A stretch of DNA of 64,000 nucleotides from Rhabditophanes sp. KR3021. Lineage: Eukaryota; Nematoda; Chromadorea; Rhabditida; Alloionematidae. The notes under the pieces are model-generated. The model saw nothing but the letters and a program-made list of their open reading frames with translations, ran no database searches and was not told where the DNA came from. This document shows, one piece after another, positions 24,004 to 36,000 of the stretch. Numbering within the stretch: the first letter of the stretch is position 1; the number at the start of each line of letters is the position of its first letter. The stretch lies in NCBI GenBank assembly GCA_963281155.1, contig CAUJLY010000005.1:124001-188000 (forward strand), read 5' to 3'. The position numbers and the translations under genes were made by a program.

Positions 24004-27000
24004 ATGGGTAATCACAAACCTATAATACAACATGATCCTAAGCATCATTTTAAATTAAAATCTACATTCATTCTTATAACTATCTACCTGGCAACAACCA
24101 TACACTCCCAAGGACAATTTGTTTTACCTCCAGGCCATCAACAACAACCTCACCAACCCATTAAGAATACGATTGGAGGTGTTTATTCCTCAAATGCAAC
24201 TCTCTACTTCATGAACTCTCCTTATCGCATCAACAAAGACCTAATAGTTGAACATGGTGTAACCTTACACATACAAACAGGTAAACCAACACAACGCAAA
24301 TCTATTGCAAATATTAAAAATGACAAAAAATGTCAGTCCAATATATTTTAGTAGGAGTTTTTTTGATATACCGAGTTCAATGATGTTTTTGATAATGTCA
24401 GGATCTTTCGAATATATCAATTGGCTTGACTGTCCAGAATCATCCATGTCAAACATGATGGCATATTTTAAAGGAAGTGCTTCATTAATGTGGACACCAC
24501 CAACCTAGACCACAACTACCTCTCTTTCCAAATAGCCCTACATCTTCTGCCTTCTGAGTGTAATGGGATGGAGGGTGTTTTGACTTCTAAAACGGGCAAT
24601 ACAACAGACTACATCACCACTAAGACAAAACTATAAGGCTTAACATCACTAACATGCAAACTAATAACTAACCCCTTACTTCTAGTTGCTCTTGGTGGGG
24701 TATTTTACGATCTTGATAAACAATGTTGTTTCTCTACTGGGATTAGCCTAAAATAGATAATGGGGATACTTTTTGTACTATATAAACCTTAACATACAAA
24801 TACTTTGGTTAATTACAATGTCGGTAAGGAGATAAACGGCATTAGCTATCAAATATCTAAATGACAACTGATCCTTTGATGATGTCATGAGAGTCAAAGT
24901 CTTTTCTAATTGAGACAATTAAACCTAAATTCCAAAGATAAATTTGTCCTTTGAAGTCAAATGATGTATTTGTTAATAACTTTATTCTTTTTCAATTATT
25001 ACAGGTGTTCAGATGTTTTTTGACACCGGAATTGGTTTGAAAGTGTATGGTGCCATCGAGGCTTTGGGAAATGAATTTGCCCACATTCAGATGTTACCTT
25101 ACCAACAAAAGCTATTCTACGACTACCAATTTCCCGACTTCAGATTGATAGACGGTCCAACTGTCAGGCAAGGTCGACTCCAATTTAAGGTTAAGGATAG
25201 GTGGCGTTCAGTTTGTACAGCTTTAACTAATTGGACTGCCATTGATACGGGAGCTGCTTGCAAGTCGATGGGTTACGGTGATGGCGGGTTCTGGAAGTGG
25301 TACTTACGGTAGTGTTTGGCATTCAAAATTAAGGCTTTAAAAAGGAATAGTGGCTTGAGTAACACTATTTTTAAAATAAAATTACTTTGAGTTAATATTT
25401 GACGTTACAAAATGGTATTTAGGAACAATGACACTTATCCTGTTGTCATGTCACGCCCTAATTGTCATCTAGGAGCGAGTGGTCTTAAAGAGTGCGAAGG
25501 ATTAAAAGATTTGAATGTGTTGCCGATGTCTGAGAATGTTTGCCAGGGTGAAGATGATTTGGGATTATATTGCTGGGGTCCTCCGTCATTCAAAGGATGG
25601 GATAAGCATTGGGGTGGCATTCACATTTACAATTCACCTTTCACGATGACGAACGAAGATCCCGATGATGTCAGTTTGATGAGGAAGTCGTTGTCAAGGT
25701 TTTTTTTCCTATGTTTTCAACTAATAATATCTCATTTTAGGTAATCAAGGGACGATCAAAAATTAAAATCAAAATGTTTATTCGAAAAGGATAAAAATAG
25801 TAAAATTATAGTAATAGTAATTAAATGATGTACTCTTGAGAGAAGCCAATTTTATCAAGGATAATCTTTGAGATTCTCTTGGCAGTAGTAGGATCTTTTG
25901 TATACGTCACTTGGTTGGATTGCTCAGATGCATCAATATTGGTTAGAGTATCTTGTAGATCAAAAATAACAGCATATTCGTATGCTAAGCTTCATTACTT
26001 GTCAAGTCGTCGAGATGCATGGCTACCAATTGTCCTTTACCATCCAAAATATCTCTAATCGTGGTCTCTTTTGCATTTAGAGGGATACATTTTGAGAAGC
26101 GACGTTGGGTATCATATCTACGTTTATTAAATCTTGTTTCTACAGTAACTATGGAGTTGAGTAAAGATATTTTATAGATGAACAAGCAGTTTCTAAAACA
26201 AAAACACTCGTTCAATATCTCGTTAAACTCAACATCCATTATATATTCAAATTTATAATCATTAACAACGTGACCTCTTTCAGGCTAGATTATGTGGATG
26301 TGATGTATGCGGGGTATGATGGAAGTACAAAAAATACCTCAGCTGCAGTATATGTCGAAGGAGTACCACCATTAATAAATGGAATGCATGTGTCAAGAAG
26401 TGCCCGTGATGGCTTTTTCTTCTACGAAAGTTCAGGGCCTATAGCTATCACCAACTCCACTATTGATTTCAACAGAGGCCATGGAATTGCTGTGGACAAT
26501 ACCACAGATGGGAGGTTATTTGTTAATTCAACAATAATTAATAACAACTTTGGTGATGGCATTTGGTATAAGCAAAGACGCGGTGGAATTCAACTAGTCA
26601 AGACACTCCCCAACGACAGAACCAAAAGACAGGTTTCTTATTTCGAGGAAGAATCGGACAGAATAGATATTTGCAAAGTTCATGCCCTTTCACCAGACCA
26701 TTATTTTCCTCACTTAATCAAGTTGAATTTGAAGAATGGAACGTACTATGATTCTAATTTACCACCACTTTGTTGGATGACTTTTCAACTACCTCCGCGA
26801 TTGTCTTATACGTATACGTTACAATTCATTGACATCATTAACAAAAACGGCCCACAACTAGAATCCAAGACAACTTTACAAATATGTGACGGTGTGTCAA
26901 AAGAAAATAAGTGTCGAAGCGAACGTTACTCAATTCCTATTTACCATCATGTCTACCCCCAATCTATTACTTTAAAATCAAATTCACAACCAATTTACAT

Positions 27001-30000
27001 GGCTCTAAACCACGATCTGGGACCTTATACAAATGGAAAAGTTGGTGGAGACATTGAGTTACGGTTTAAAGTACATGCTAGTGTGTTGGATAAAGGCATT
27101 TATGGGTTGAATGTTACCAATTCCTTTATTAATAATAATACCGGTTGTGGAGTTCGTGCCATGGAGATTAGAGATAGGACTTGTCTTTCCAATGTTACCA
27201 TCGAGCAAAATGAAGGTTTGGCTGGATTTTTGGTGAAAGATGGAGCTGCGGATATTTGGGTGAATGGATCTTCAATCAATCATAACTGGGGTGATGGAAT
27301 GAATGTTTCTTTTGCTGGAGGTGCCATCAATTTCAATGGTTCTACTTTAATTGGAAATAGATGGAGAGGTTTCGCTTTTCATCAAAATGAAACTTTGCCC
27401 TTCTTACCTTTGCGACATGAAATTGTGTTCAAAGGGAGACCTTCAAACAATCAGTTTTATCTACGAACCAGAATCGAAAAAAATGTATGGGGTGGGATTT
27501 TGATTGGCAATTATTGCACACCTGCCTTTTCAAAAATTGAACCACGTGTTTTTATCAATTGGGTTGAGTTTGGGGATAATGAATATCACCCTTCGTTTGA
27601 ATTATTTTCATGTCAACGGATATTTCCATTAACTCTCCCAACAATATTTGATTTTTCTGGAAATAGAATTGAAAATGGAACGGGAATCGGTTTAAGAATA
27701 GAGCCGGCTGTCAACATTGTGGCGACGATTACTTCAAACAAATTCATTGCTATAAATAATTCAGCTTTGCTGATCCGAAATGCAAAACACCCTCAGTTAA
27801 TTTCATTGCCAGCTAAAGTTAATATTAGTGAAAATGTTTTTAAACTCAACTCAGGCCAATTTATAATAAGTATAGGCTTGAATGAAGATGCACCTAAGCA
27901 GCACATGTCTTTCAATCAGCAAAATGAAGTTCGCAGCAACAAAGTTATTAATCCCTATCCTCATCTTAAATCGAGATCAACCCCTTACGCCGCTTTAGTC
28001 GTCTCCAGCTCCAATGTAATCATTCACAGAAATTGCTTCCGTAACCCGTTGGCTGACTTTGAAATCGGCACAGAATTGTCTGAACATGCCAAATATATTG
28101 ACGGTAAGTTAAAAAGAAAGGTCATTTGTGGAGGGTGTACATCAAATCTAGTTCAACTAGACGACAATGTATAGTCAAATAAAAGCAACCAATAATAATT
28201 TGTTGTGGTATTTTTCAGCAAGCGAAAACAATTGGGGATATCCCTCTCCTGAAGTCTTTTTAAAACGTATCTTTGATCACTTCAACAGATATTCACTGGC
28301 AAATATTGAAGTCAACCACTATGCAGTTGTTTGCAACAAAAGAAACCCAAAAATAACATTATTGCAAGAGCATTTCAGGCAATTCAAAAATGAAAATATG
28401 CCTACTGTTTTAGGTGAGTGGTGGGATAAAGTCAAAAGATATTTATTATAAATTAAATAACATTCAAATTTAGTGACATTTACATCTTTTCAACCGAAAG
28501 TTGCCCGATAAATTTAGCATTAATTAAAAAATAGCACTACTTTTTGCGAAAGTTTCTATAACATGTTTTAGGTGGAACTATTTTTGAGAATCATGATTTA
28601 CCAAAAGATATCTATACTGTTACAGATGATTTGCATGTTGTTCCTGGAGCTAAGCTAACTATTGCACCCGGATCACGATTGGAGTTTATGGATGGTATTG
28701 GGATGCTTGTTCAGGTATGTTTTTGGGTTCAAACAAATTTATTATTTTTGAGAATGACATATTACTAAAGTTTATTAAGGCGACACAATTGAATAAAAGG
28801 TAGTCCCAATTTAAAAGTCCTTTGCAAATGTATTCACAATTCCTTTTTTCAATATATTTTGGCTTTCTTATCAAAAAATATTCGTATCTCTCACCATGCT
28901 CGCTTCTATTCACTTTTATTCTATAAATAGGAAAATAATCGCGATTCTTGTCACTTTTTTAAATAACATTTTTGTTCAGGGTGAACTGTTAAGAGCAGAC
29001 GTTACTGATTCAAACGAACCCATAATCTTCACAAACAAGAAGACCACTTTACAAGATGTAAAAAACATTCGGTTGATGGATGAAGAAGACAATGAACATA
29101 CATTGCAAGGTAGACTTGAATTATTTGTTGACAATCAATGGGGAACAGTTTGTAACAGAAGTTGGACGGTCCATCATGCTCAAATGGTTTGCAATCAGCT
29201 GGGACTAATTATGGATCCTGAGTATTTTGAAAATTGGAGAATATTCCCATCCCAAGGAGACTTGCCCATGACAATAGATAATATTCGGTGTGAGGAAAGA
29301 GAATATGATATCACTGAATGTAGACATGATGGTCTTGATCATAATATTGGGGCTTCATGCAGGCCAACTGAAGTTGTAGGTGTTAGATGTACAATGCCCC
29401 ACTGGGCAGGTGTAAGATATTCTCTGCTAGCAAATCCGCCCACCATAACTGGTCAAACAACAATGAATAATTGGATTATTGAAAATGGTAAGTTAGCTGG
29501 TTTGTAAATGTTTTATAAATCTAAATATTAAAATGTTAATTGTTTTGCATTTTCAGCCGGGCTGTTTGATTTTAGAAATAATCTATTTAGTCCTGCACTT
29601 CAAATTGACTGGAATTATCATACCTTTGAGAAGTTGGTTATTAAAAATAACTTCCATCATGGTGTGGACATTATTTATAATGATTTGACTAAGAAACCAG
29701 CTATTCGAGATGCCTATTTCATTAATAACCGCCGAGATGGTATTAATATCAGATCCGGTGGAATAACAATTGAAAAAGTTCACATTAATAATAATGGCAA
29801 TGCCGGAATCAGGTATAATCCTTTAATTAGTGCACCTACTCAAAGAGATATTGTTTCTTGGTTAGACAAAAAAGACCAAACTGATATGGAAGCAAATAAT
29901 GTCTTTATTGTCCCTAATACCGAGTTGACATCAATCGAAGTACATGAAAGTGAAATGAATCAACGCAAATTCCTAGTTTTTAAAGAAAATGAATATTGTC

Positions 30001-33000
30001 CAATTGATTTGTTTAATCCTTGCCAATGGATGACTGAACTTGAAGCATTAGGAAACGAATTCGGCATGCGTGGAAAAGTAGTCGTTCAATTAGTCAATCG
30101 TGCTAGTAATATGTCTGATGAAGAAGTTCTCATAACTGACATCAGTACAGGCCAATCATGGAGTGTCACCAAAAACACAATCGAATTTCCTGTCATTTCT
30201 AAGGGAAATAGACTGTCTCTCAAATACACAAGATCTTATGGCAAACCTCAGCTCATTCTGCTAATCCTATTCTTAGACACCCAAGAATATCTAGATAGAT
30301 TTGTGCATGTGTATGAATCTGAAATCAATGGCAACCAATATGCTATTTCATCCATCCACTATAGTAATCTAACCTACCATGATGGAACGATCTTATCCCG
30401 AAAGTCGCAAGAAATGCTTTGGTTTCAAAAGGTCAACTTTAGTAGAAATACTGATGCTGTTTTGTGGATTTATAATCCTCAGCACATAATTATGCCAAAT
30501 ACTGAAATTGCAGACATCACCTACAATATAGATAATTGTTCATTTACTGAAAATACAGGTGTGTCAAGGGCAAAAAAGATTTTAGTCAAATTAAAATATT
30601 TGTGGTAAATTAATCCTCAAAAGGCATTTTAAGCTCGAACATCATTTTAACCAAGATGTCACCAGTACCGCATTCATTGACATCAGGTACACTACATTCC
30701 CATAGTCGCAGTTAGTGATATGATGTTTGAGTCCTTCCATTAAGATAAACTCAAAACATTCTCAAACTTGGACTTTATTCTCCTAATGTTCCTTCTAGAT
30801 GACAATTCCAACATTTTGTTGAGTCCTTTTCTCATCTCAAGTTTCGCTAACAACTCACCATCTCTCTCCATTTTGAATCAGTCAATCGAGCTTTGACAAG
30901 CAGAAGTGTTGTTACGATTCCGCCTTAAAGGCATCACCTTTTGCCAATGCGTAACAAAAATTACACGACAACCTAAATATTACACCCTTACTGAACCCTA
31001 TCCCATTAAACATTCTCGACATATCTTCCCAAGATGGTCTTTTTAATTAAAATTTCTTGACAAAAGACTTGATTAGAATAGGTGTGTATTGGTACCAATA
31101 TTTGTCTTATTTGGTAGTACTTCATTTTATGTTCAAATGCATCTGCTAAATCACCACTCAACTCCTTGCCCATCTCATCCACATAAGCTCCAACTTTTGG
31201 CTTACTTCTTTTAAGCTACCTCTCTTTTCAGTTAAACCACAGTCATCAGCCTTTTGAAACAAACCAAAAAGTGGGCTTGGTTGGGGGTGGTGTGGAACTA
31301 AAGCAATTAGTCAATATGTAAAATACATAACTTTACCTTGCGAAACACTCCTTTTCTTCCAACAGACAACGAGCTTTCGTCAAGGATAGGTGCTTCTTTG
31401 TCAGTCACTTCATAAGGGAGTTGTCTGATTCCAATTGTCAAAGCCATCTGCCCTTGTTTCTTTTAAGACTTTTCTTGACATCGCTTTCCTCCACTTTTCA
31501 ACTCCAGATGAAGCGAATGTCCAACTTAACTAATTACATACATACATTAATAAAGACAGCAAATGTCTAAGTAACTAATATTGAAAATTAAAAAATAATC
31601 TTTTAAAAAAAACCTTTGTGATATAATTTCCTTAAAATGCCCATACTCTATTAATAAAATATTCAAAGGTTCAATAATTGACACTCATAGAGATCAATTT
31701 TCCTCAGCAAATATATTTCATTGGAGATTTTGGTCAAATACGTTCGAAAGAAATAAAGATTCTAGTATTCATGTCCATTTGCCAGATTCATATGATATTT
31801 TACAAACAAAAAATCACTCATTTTGGATGACTGAAAATAGGTTTCAAAATAATACTGGATTTGATATTCATTTGAAGGGCTATTATTCGTTTGTCAACAT
31901 TTCGTCCAATAATTTTACTGATAATGTTGCTTCAAATCATAATGGTATTTTGGAGATTGCTGGGATGGAAAAGTATATGTATTTGGAGAGGAATAGATTT
32001 TTCAGAAATCATGGACAATGGATGGTCAAGGTAAACATAGATTCACACACTTTAAGAGATAGAGGCTCAGAGATTGAATCATACATTCAGTACAACTATT
32101 TTCAATTTAATACTTTCATCAAAAGCAAAGATGATTATGTTGATATGTGGCCAAGGTCTTATGCTATTGGGATATTTGGGTTGCAAAAGGTTGACATTCA
32201 TTTTAATAGACTACGAAATTATTTGATGGACTTCGAACTTGTAGCTGGCTGCAAATCAAGGTTTCCCGCAGAAGACGTCCTTAATGTTACCCTTAACTGG
32301 TGGTCAGCATCATCGGAAGGTATGTTATATTTTAAAGTGCATTTATAATGTTATCTACAAGTCATTCCAAAGGCTCAAACCACAAACTTTATTATATAAT
32401 AAAAACAAAATAATAGAATAATTAACTTCTAAATATTTATTTCAGCCATCATAGCCCAAAGGATTTTCGATTTGGATGATTGGAATTCATATATTTTAGC
32501 AGATTTTTCACCTTATTATGTGACGGAAGAATTATTTTTAGATTATTGGTGGAGACCACCGATTGGCCAGCTAGCAATTGCAACTTATGCCGAGCCAGAT
32601 GTATTAGATTTGAAGGGTAGAATGTATGAGTCTAAGAATATGACTTTATTAACTGAAAAATGGCATACGTTTCCTTTTTATTTCAAGGCAGATAGGCCTT
32701 ACAGGATCGTTCGTGATTTGACGATTATGCCTGGAGCTACCTTGCGAATTGAGAAAGGTGTTGAAGTTCATATCTGGCCAAATGTGCGTATCCTAGTTTT
32801 GGGGAACTTAATTGCAGAAGGAACTTATTGGGAGCCTATTCGTTTTAAACCCATCAACGTAACTGAGTACAATCAAATCAAAGGACGTACTCCAACTAGA
32901 TACAAGAGAAACATTGAAACAAAATTACATCAAAGTGAAGAAAATTACCTATTCAGAATGAAGAGAAAATCAACGATTGACCCTATTTTCGCTGAATTTC

Positions 33001-36000
33001 CAAGTTTGCGTCGCCACGACCCCTACCACCAAAAGTTTGACCTCCATCTTGACGGAAATGGCTCCTACCCCAATGCAGGTTTCCTCAACATTTTCAACTC
33101 AACAACCGGTGAAAGTGTACCTTCTTGCGACAGACAATTTACTGTCAGAAATGCACAAGTTGTATGCAGACAATTAGGGTTAGCAGTTGAGAATGTATAC
33201 CATTGGGTGAGTGAACGATGGAATTACAATCCAAAAATCAAGTTGGTCAAGACATACATGGAACCAAGGGAATGTTTGGGAACTGAAGATAGGTTAGATG
33301 AGTGTTTGTTGAGGATGTCTGGGAATGATTCACAGTGGATGTGTATGGATAATGAGCATTTCAACTTTATTCATTGCGGAAGTAATAAGTCTTTGTCGAG
33401 TGAGTATATTGGAAATTGGGGCTCACTTGCTTTTGGACCCGTTTCGCTAGAATTAGGACAGGAACTTGACAATGAAGAATCGAAGTTGTTGAATGTTGAG
33501 ATTGTTGGTGGTGGAATGACCCACAATGATTCTTTCAACTGCGCAGCTTTGCAAATGATTCGTAGATCGCCAATCATTAATTCTGTCAATGTTACCAACT
33601 CCTCCATGGATGCCGTCCAAATAATCTCACCTCGACATTCCATCATCCTAACTCGACTAAATATTACTAATAACAAGGGCCAGGGAATCAATGTATTAAC
33701 AAATAATCTACAAACTCCCACTGCGTCTTCTATAATCCCCCAAGGACCTTTAACGATTCCCTACTTAGCTCCAGGATTACTAGAAATGTGTTCAGCTGGC
33801 AAGATATTGAATGTGTATAATCGAATTTTGTTGTACTACAAGTATGATTCCTACCCAGTAGATTGTGTCAAAGTATTTCATTCTACGATGGGTGCTATCT
33901 CATTTAGATTTTTACATTTTAATATGTATGAGTCTAAGACTAATTTGGGAAGATCAGATTCCTTGTCAATTTATTCAGATGCTACTTTTAAGGAAAGAGT
34001 TTTGATCAAAAAATATGCCGCACATGGCTTTAACAATCATGAAATGCCAGTACAATCTACTTCGGGTGTAATGGCTCTACATTTTAGAGGTCAGTCAAAA
34101 TTAAAACTAAAAATAGAACGTAAATTAAATATTAGAAGTCATATTAGGATTAAACATCATCTTGTCCAAGATGTCAGCGACAGCATAGGCATACTACATT
34201 TTCCATTGTCGCAGTTGGTGATCTGTCTCTTGAATCTTTCTGCTAAAATAAATTCCAATTTTTGGTGGGAACAGGAAGGTTTAGGTGGAGAGTGTTAGCT
34301 GGATGGGTTCTAATCTTGTCCATTCTTGATTCCCTTTTGTCCGACAAATCACCACTCTTTATATCACGATTGAACTCGTAGGTGTGATAATATATCCTAC
34401 TTTCGTTTCAGATTCACCCACACAAAAGACATTTTCTTCAGATGCTTCTTCTACGTTGATGACATCATTATCAAACCAGAAACATCCTTTCTTTGAAACA
34501 AACCAAAAAACTATTTGGTTGGGATGGTTTGTCTGGAACTAAGAAGATTGGTCATTATTTGAGATGATTAACTTACCATCAACTTTTGAAATTCCCTTTC
34601 TTCCAATAGACAACCGTGTCTCATCAACAATCTGAGGTTCTTTCCCAGAAGATTCGTAACTAAGGCTTTCCATACCAAAACTTATAAACATTTCATCCCT
34701 TTCTCCATAGTTTAACTGCAGTTGAGTGGGCGGGCAACTAAAACAAAGAGACAATAATTAGTAAACGTCATAATTTAAACATTACCAATATTGATAATTT
34801 AAAAAATACCTTTGGTATATACGAGTTACTTGAATATGCAATAATTAAAACTGATTACAGGAACAGCCGCAGATGGAATTTATGGTTTTTTGGTGGAAAT
34901 CGCCGTTCTTCCAAACAAACCTGATGCTGGAAAGGCTTTGGAGATAACAATTCAACATGCTAAGATGTATGAGAATGATAGGGGAGCTATTGAATACAGG
35001 AATACAGGTACATTTTTAGGTTTGAAAGTATCGTATAATGGTTGATTTGTAGGTGAAATGGGTCCGCAAGTATCGATTGAAAGTTGTGCTATTGACAAGA
35101 ATGGGTATAACTTGTATGGTAATATTTCAACAAGTTCTCAAGCAGTCGAAATTCACCTTCACAACACGCCTACATTCAAATTCAGAAATAATGGCGTGAC
35201 AAGAAATATAGGAGGATTGTTAGTTACAGCCCAAACTTCATCCGGAATAGGATTGACTGGTATAATTAAAAGCAACGCCTTCGTTCAAAACATGAATTCA
35301 ACTGTCATTGGCTTGATTGGAAATAACCACCAAAATATTCGAATAATCAACAATATCATTTCATTAAATGAAGCTCTCTATTTCGACAATGTTATTGTAC
35401 AAGAAATGAGTACTAACTTCAGTGGTAATTTATTCTCTAATAATACTGGCATTCATACTATTAATACGCAAGGATTTTCTCAAAATAACAAAGATCCCCA
35501 GTTGTTTTATTTTAATAATTTTCAAGATAACTTGGCGCTCGGATCGGGCCACCAGTATATGGAACATTATGGCTTTTTGCCTGAAGATGAGGTGGACGAA
35601 TTCAGTAGGAGGCCCAAGAGACATGTTCTTGATGAAGGTGGGAAGAACATTTATTTATTAGAAGACAGCCAGTTCAGTCAAAGTCAGACTTTACCGTATT
35701 ATTCTAACTCCACATCAAGTATGGCTCGGCCAAAAAGACAGGTATTAACTCAACGAGGAATCTCGTTTGACTGGTGGACGCACGTAGGTACAGAAACCTC
35801 ACGATACCGCGGAACTATATTAGCAGGTAATGCTCAACACAAATTCCACAACAATGTATTCAACGATCCTGCTAATGACTACGAACTAGTCACATCTGCC
35901 TCTTCTAAATTTGAATTAGATGTAATTGATGCAACCTCCAACTACTGGTCCTACCCAGGCACGCCGGGAGTGGCTGCTGGAAAGATCAGAGACTTCAATG

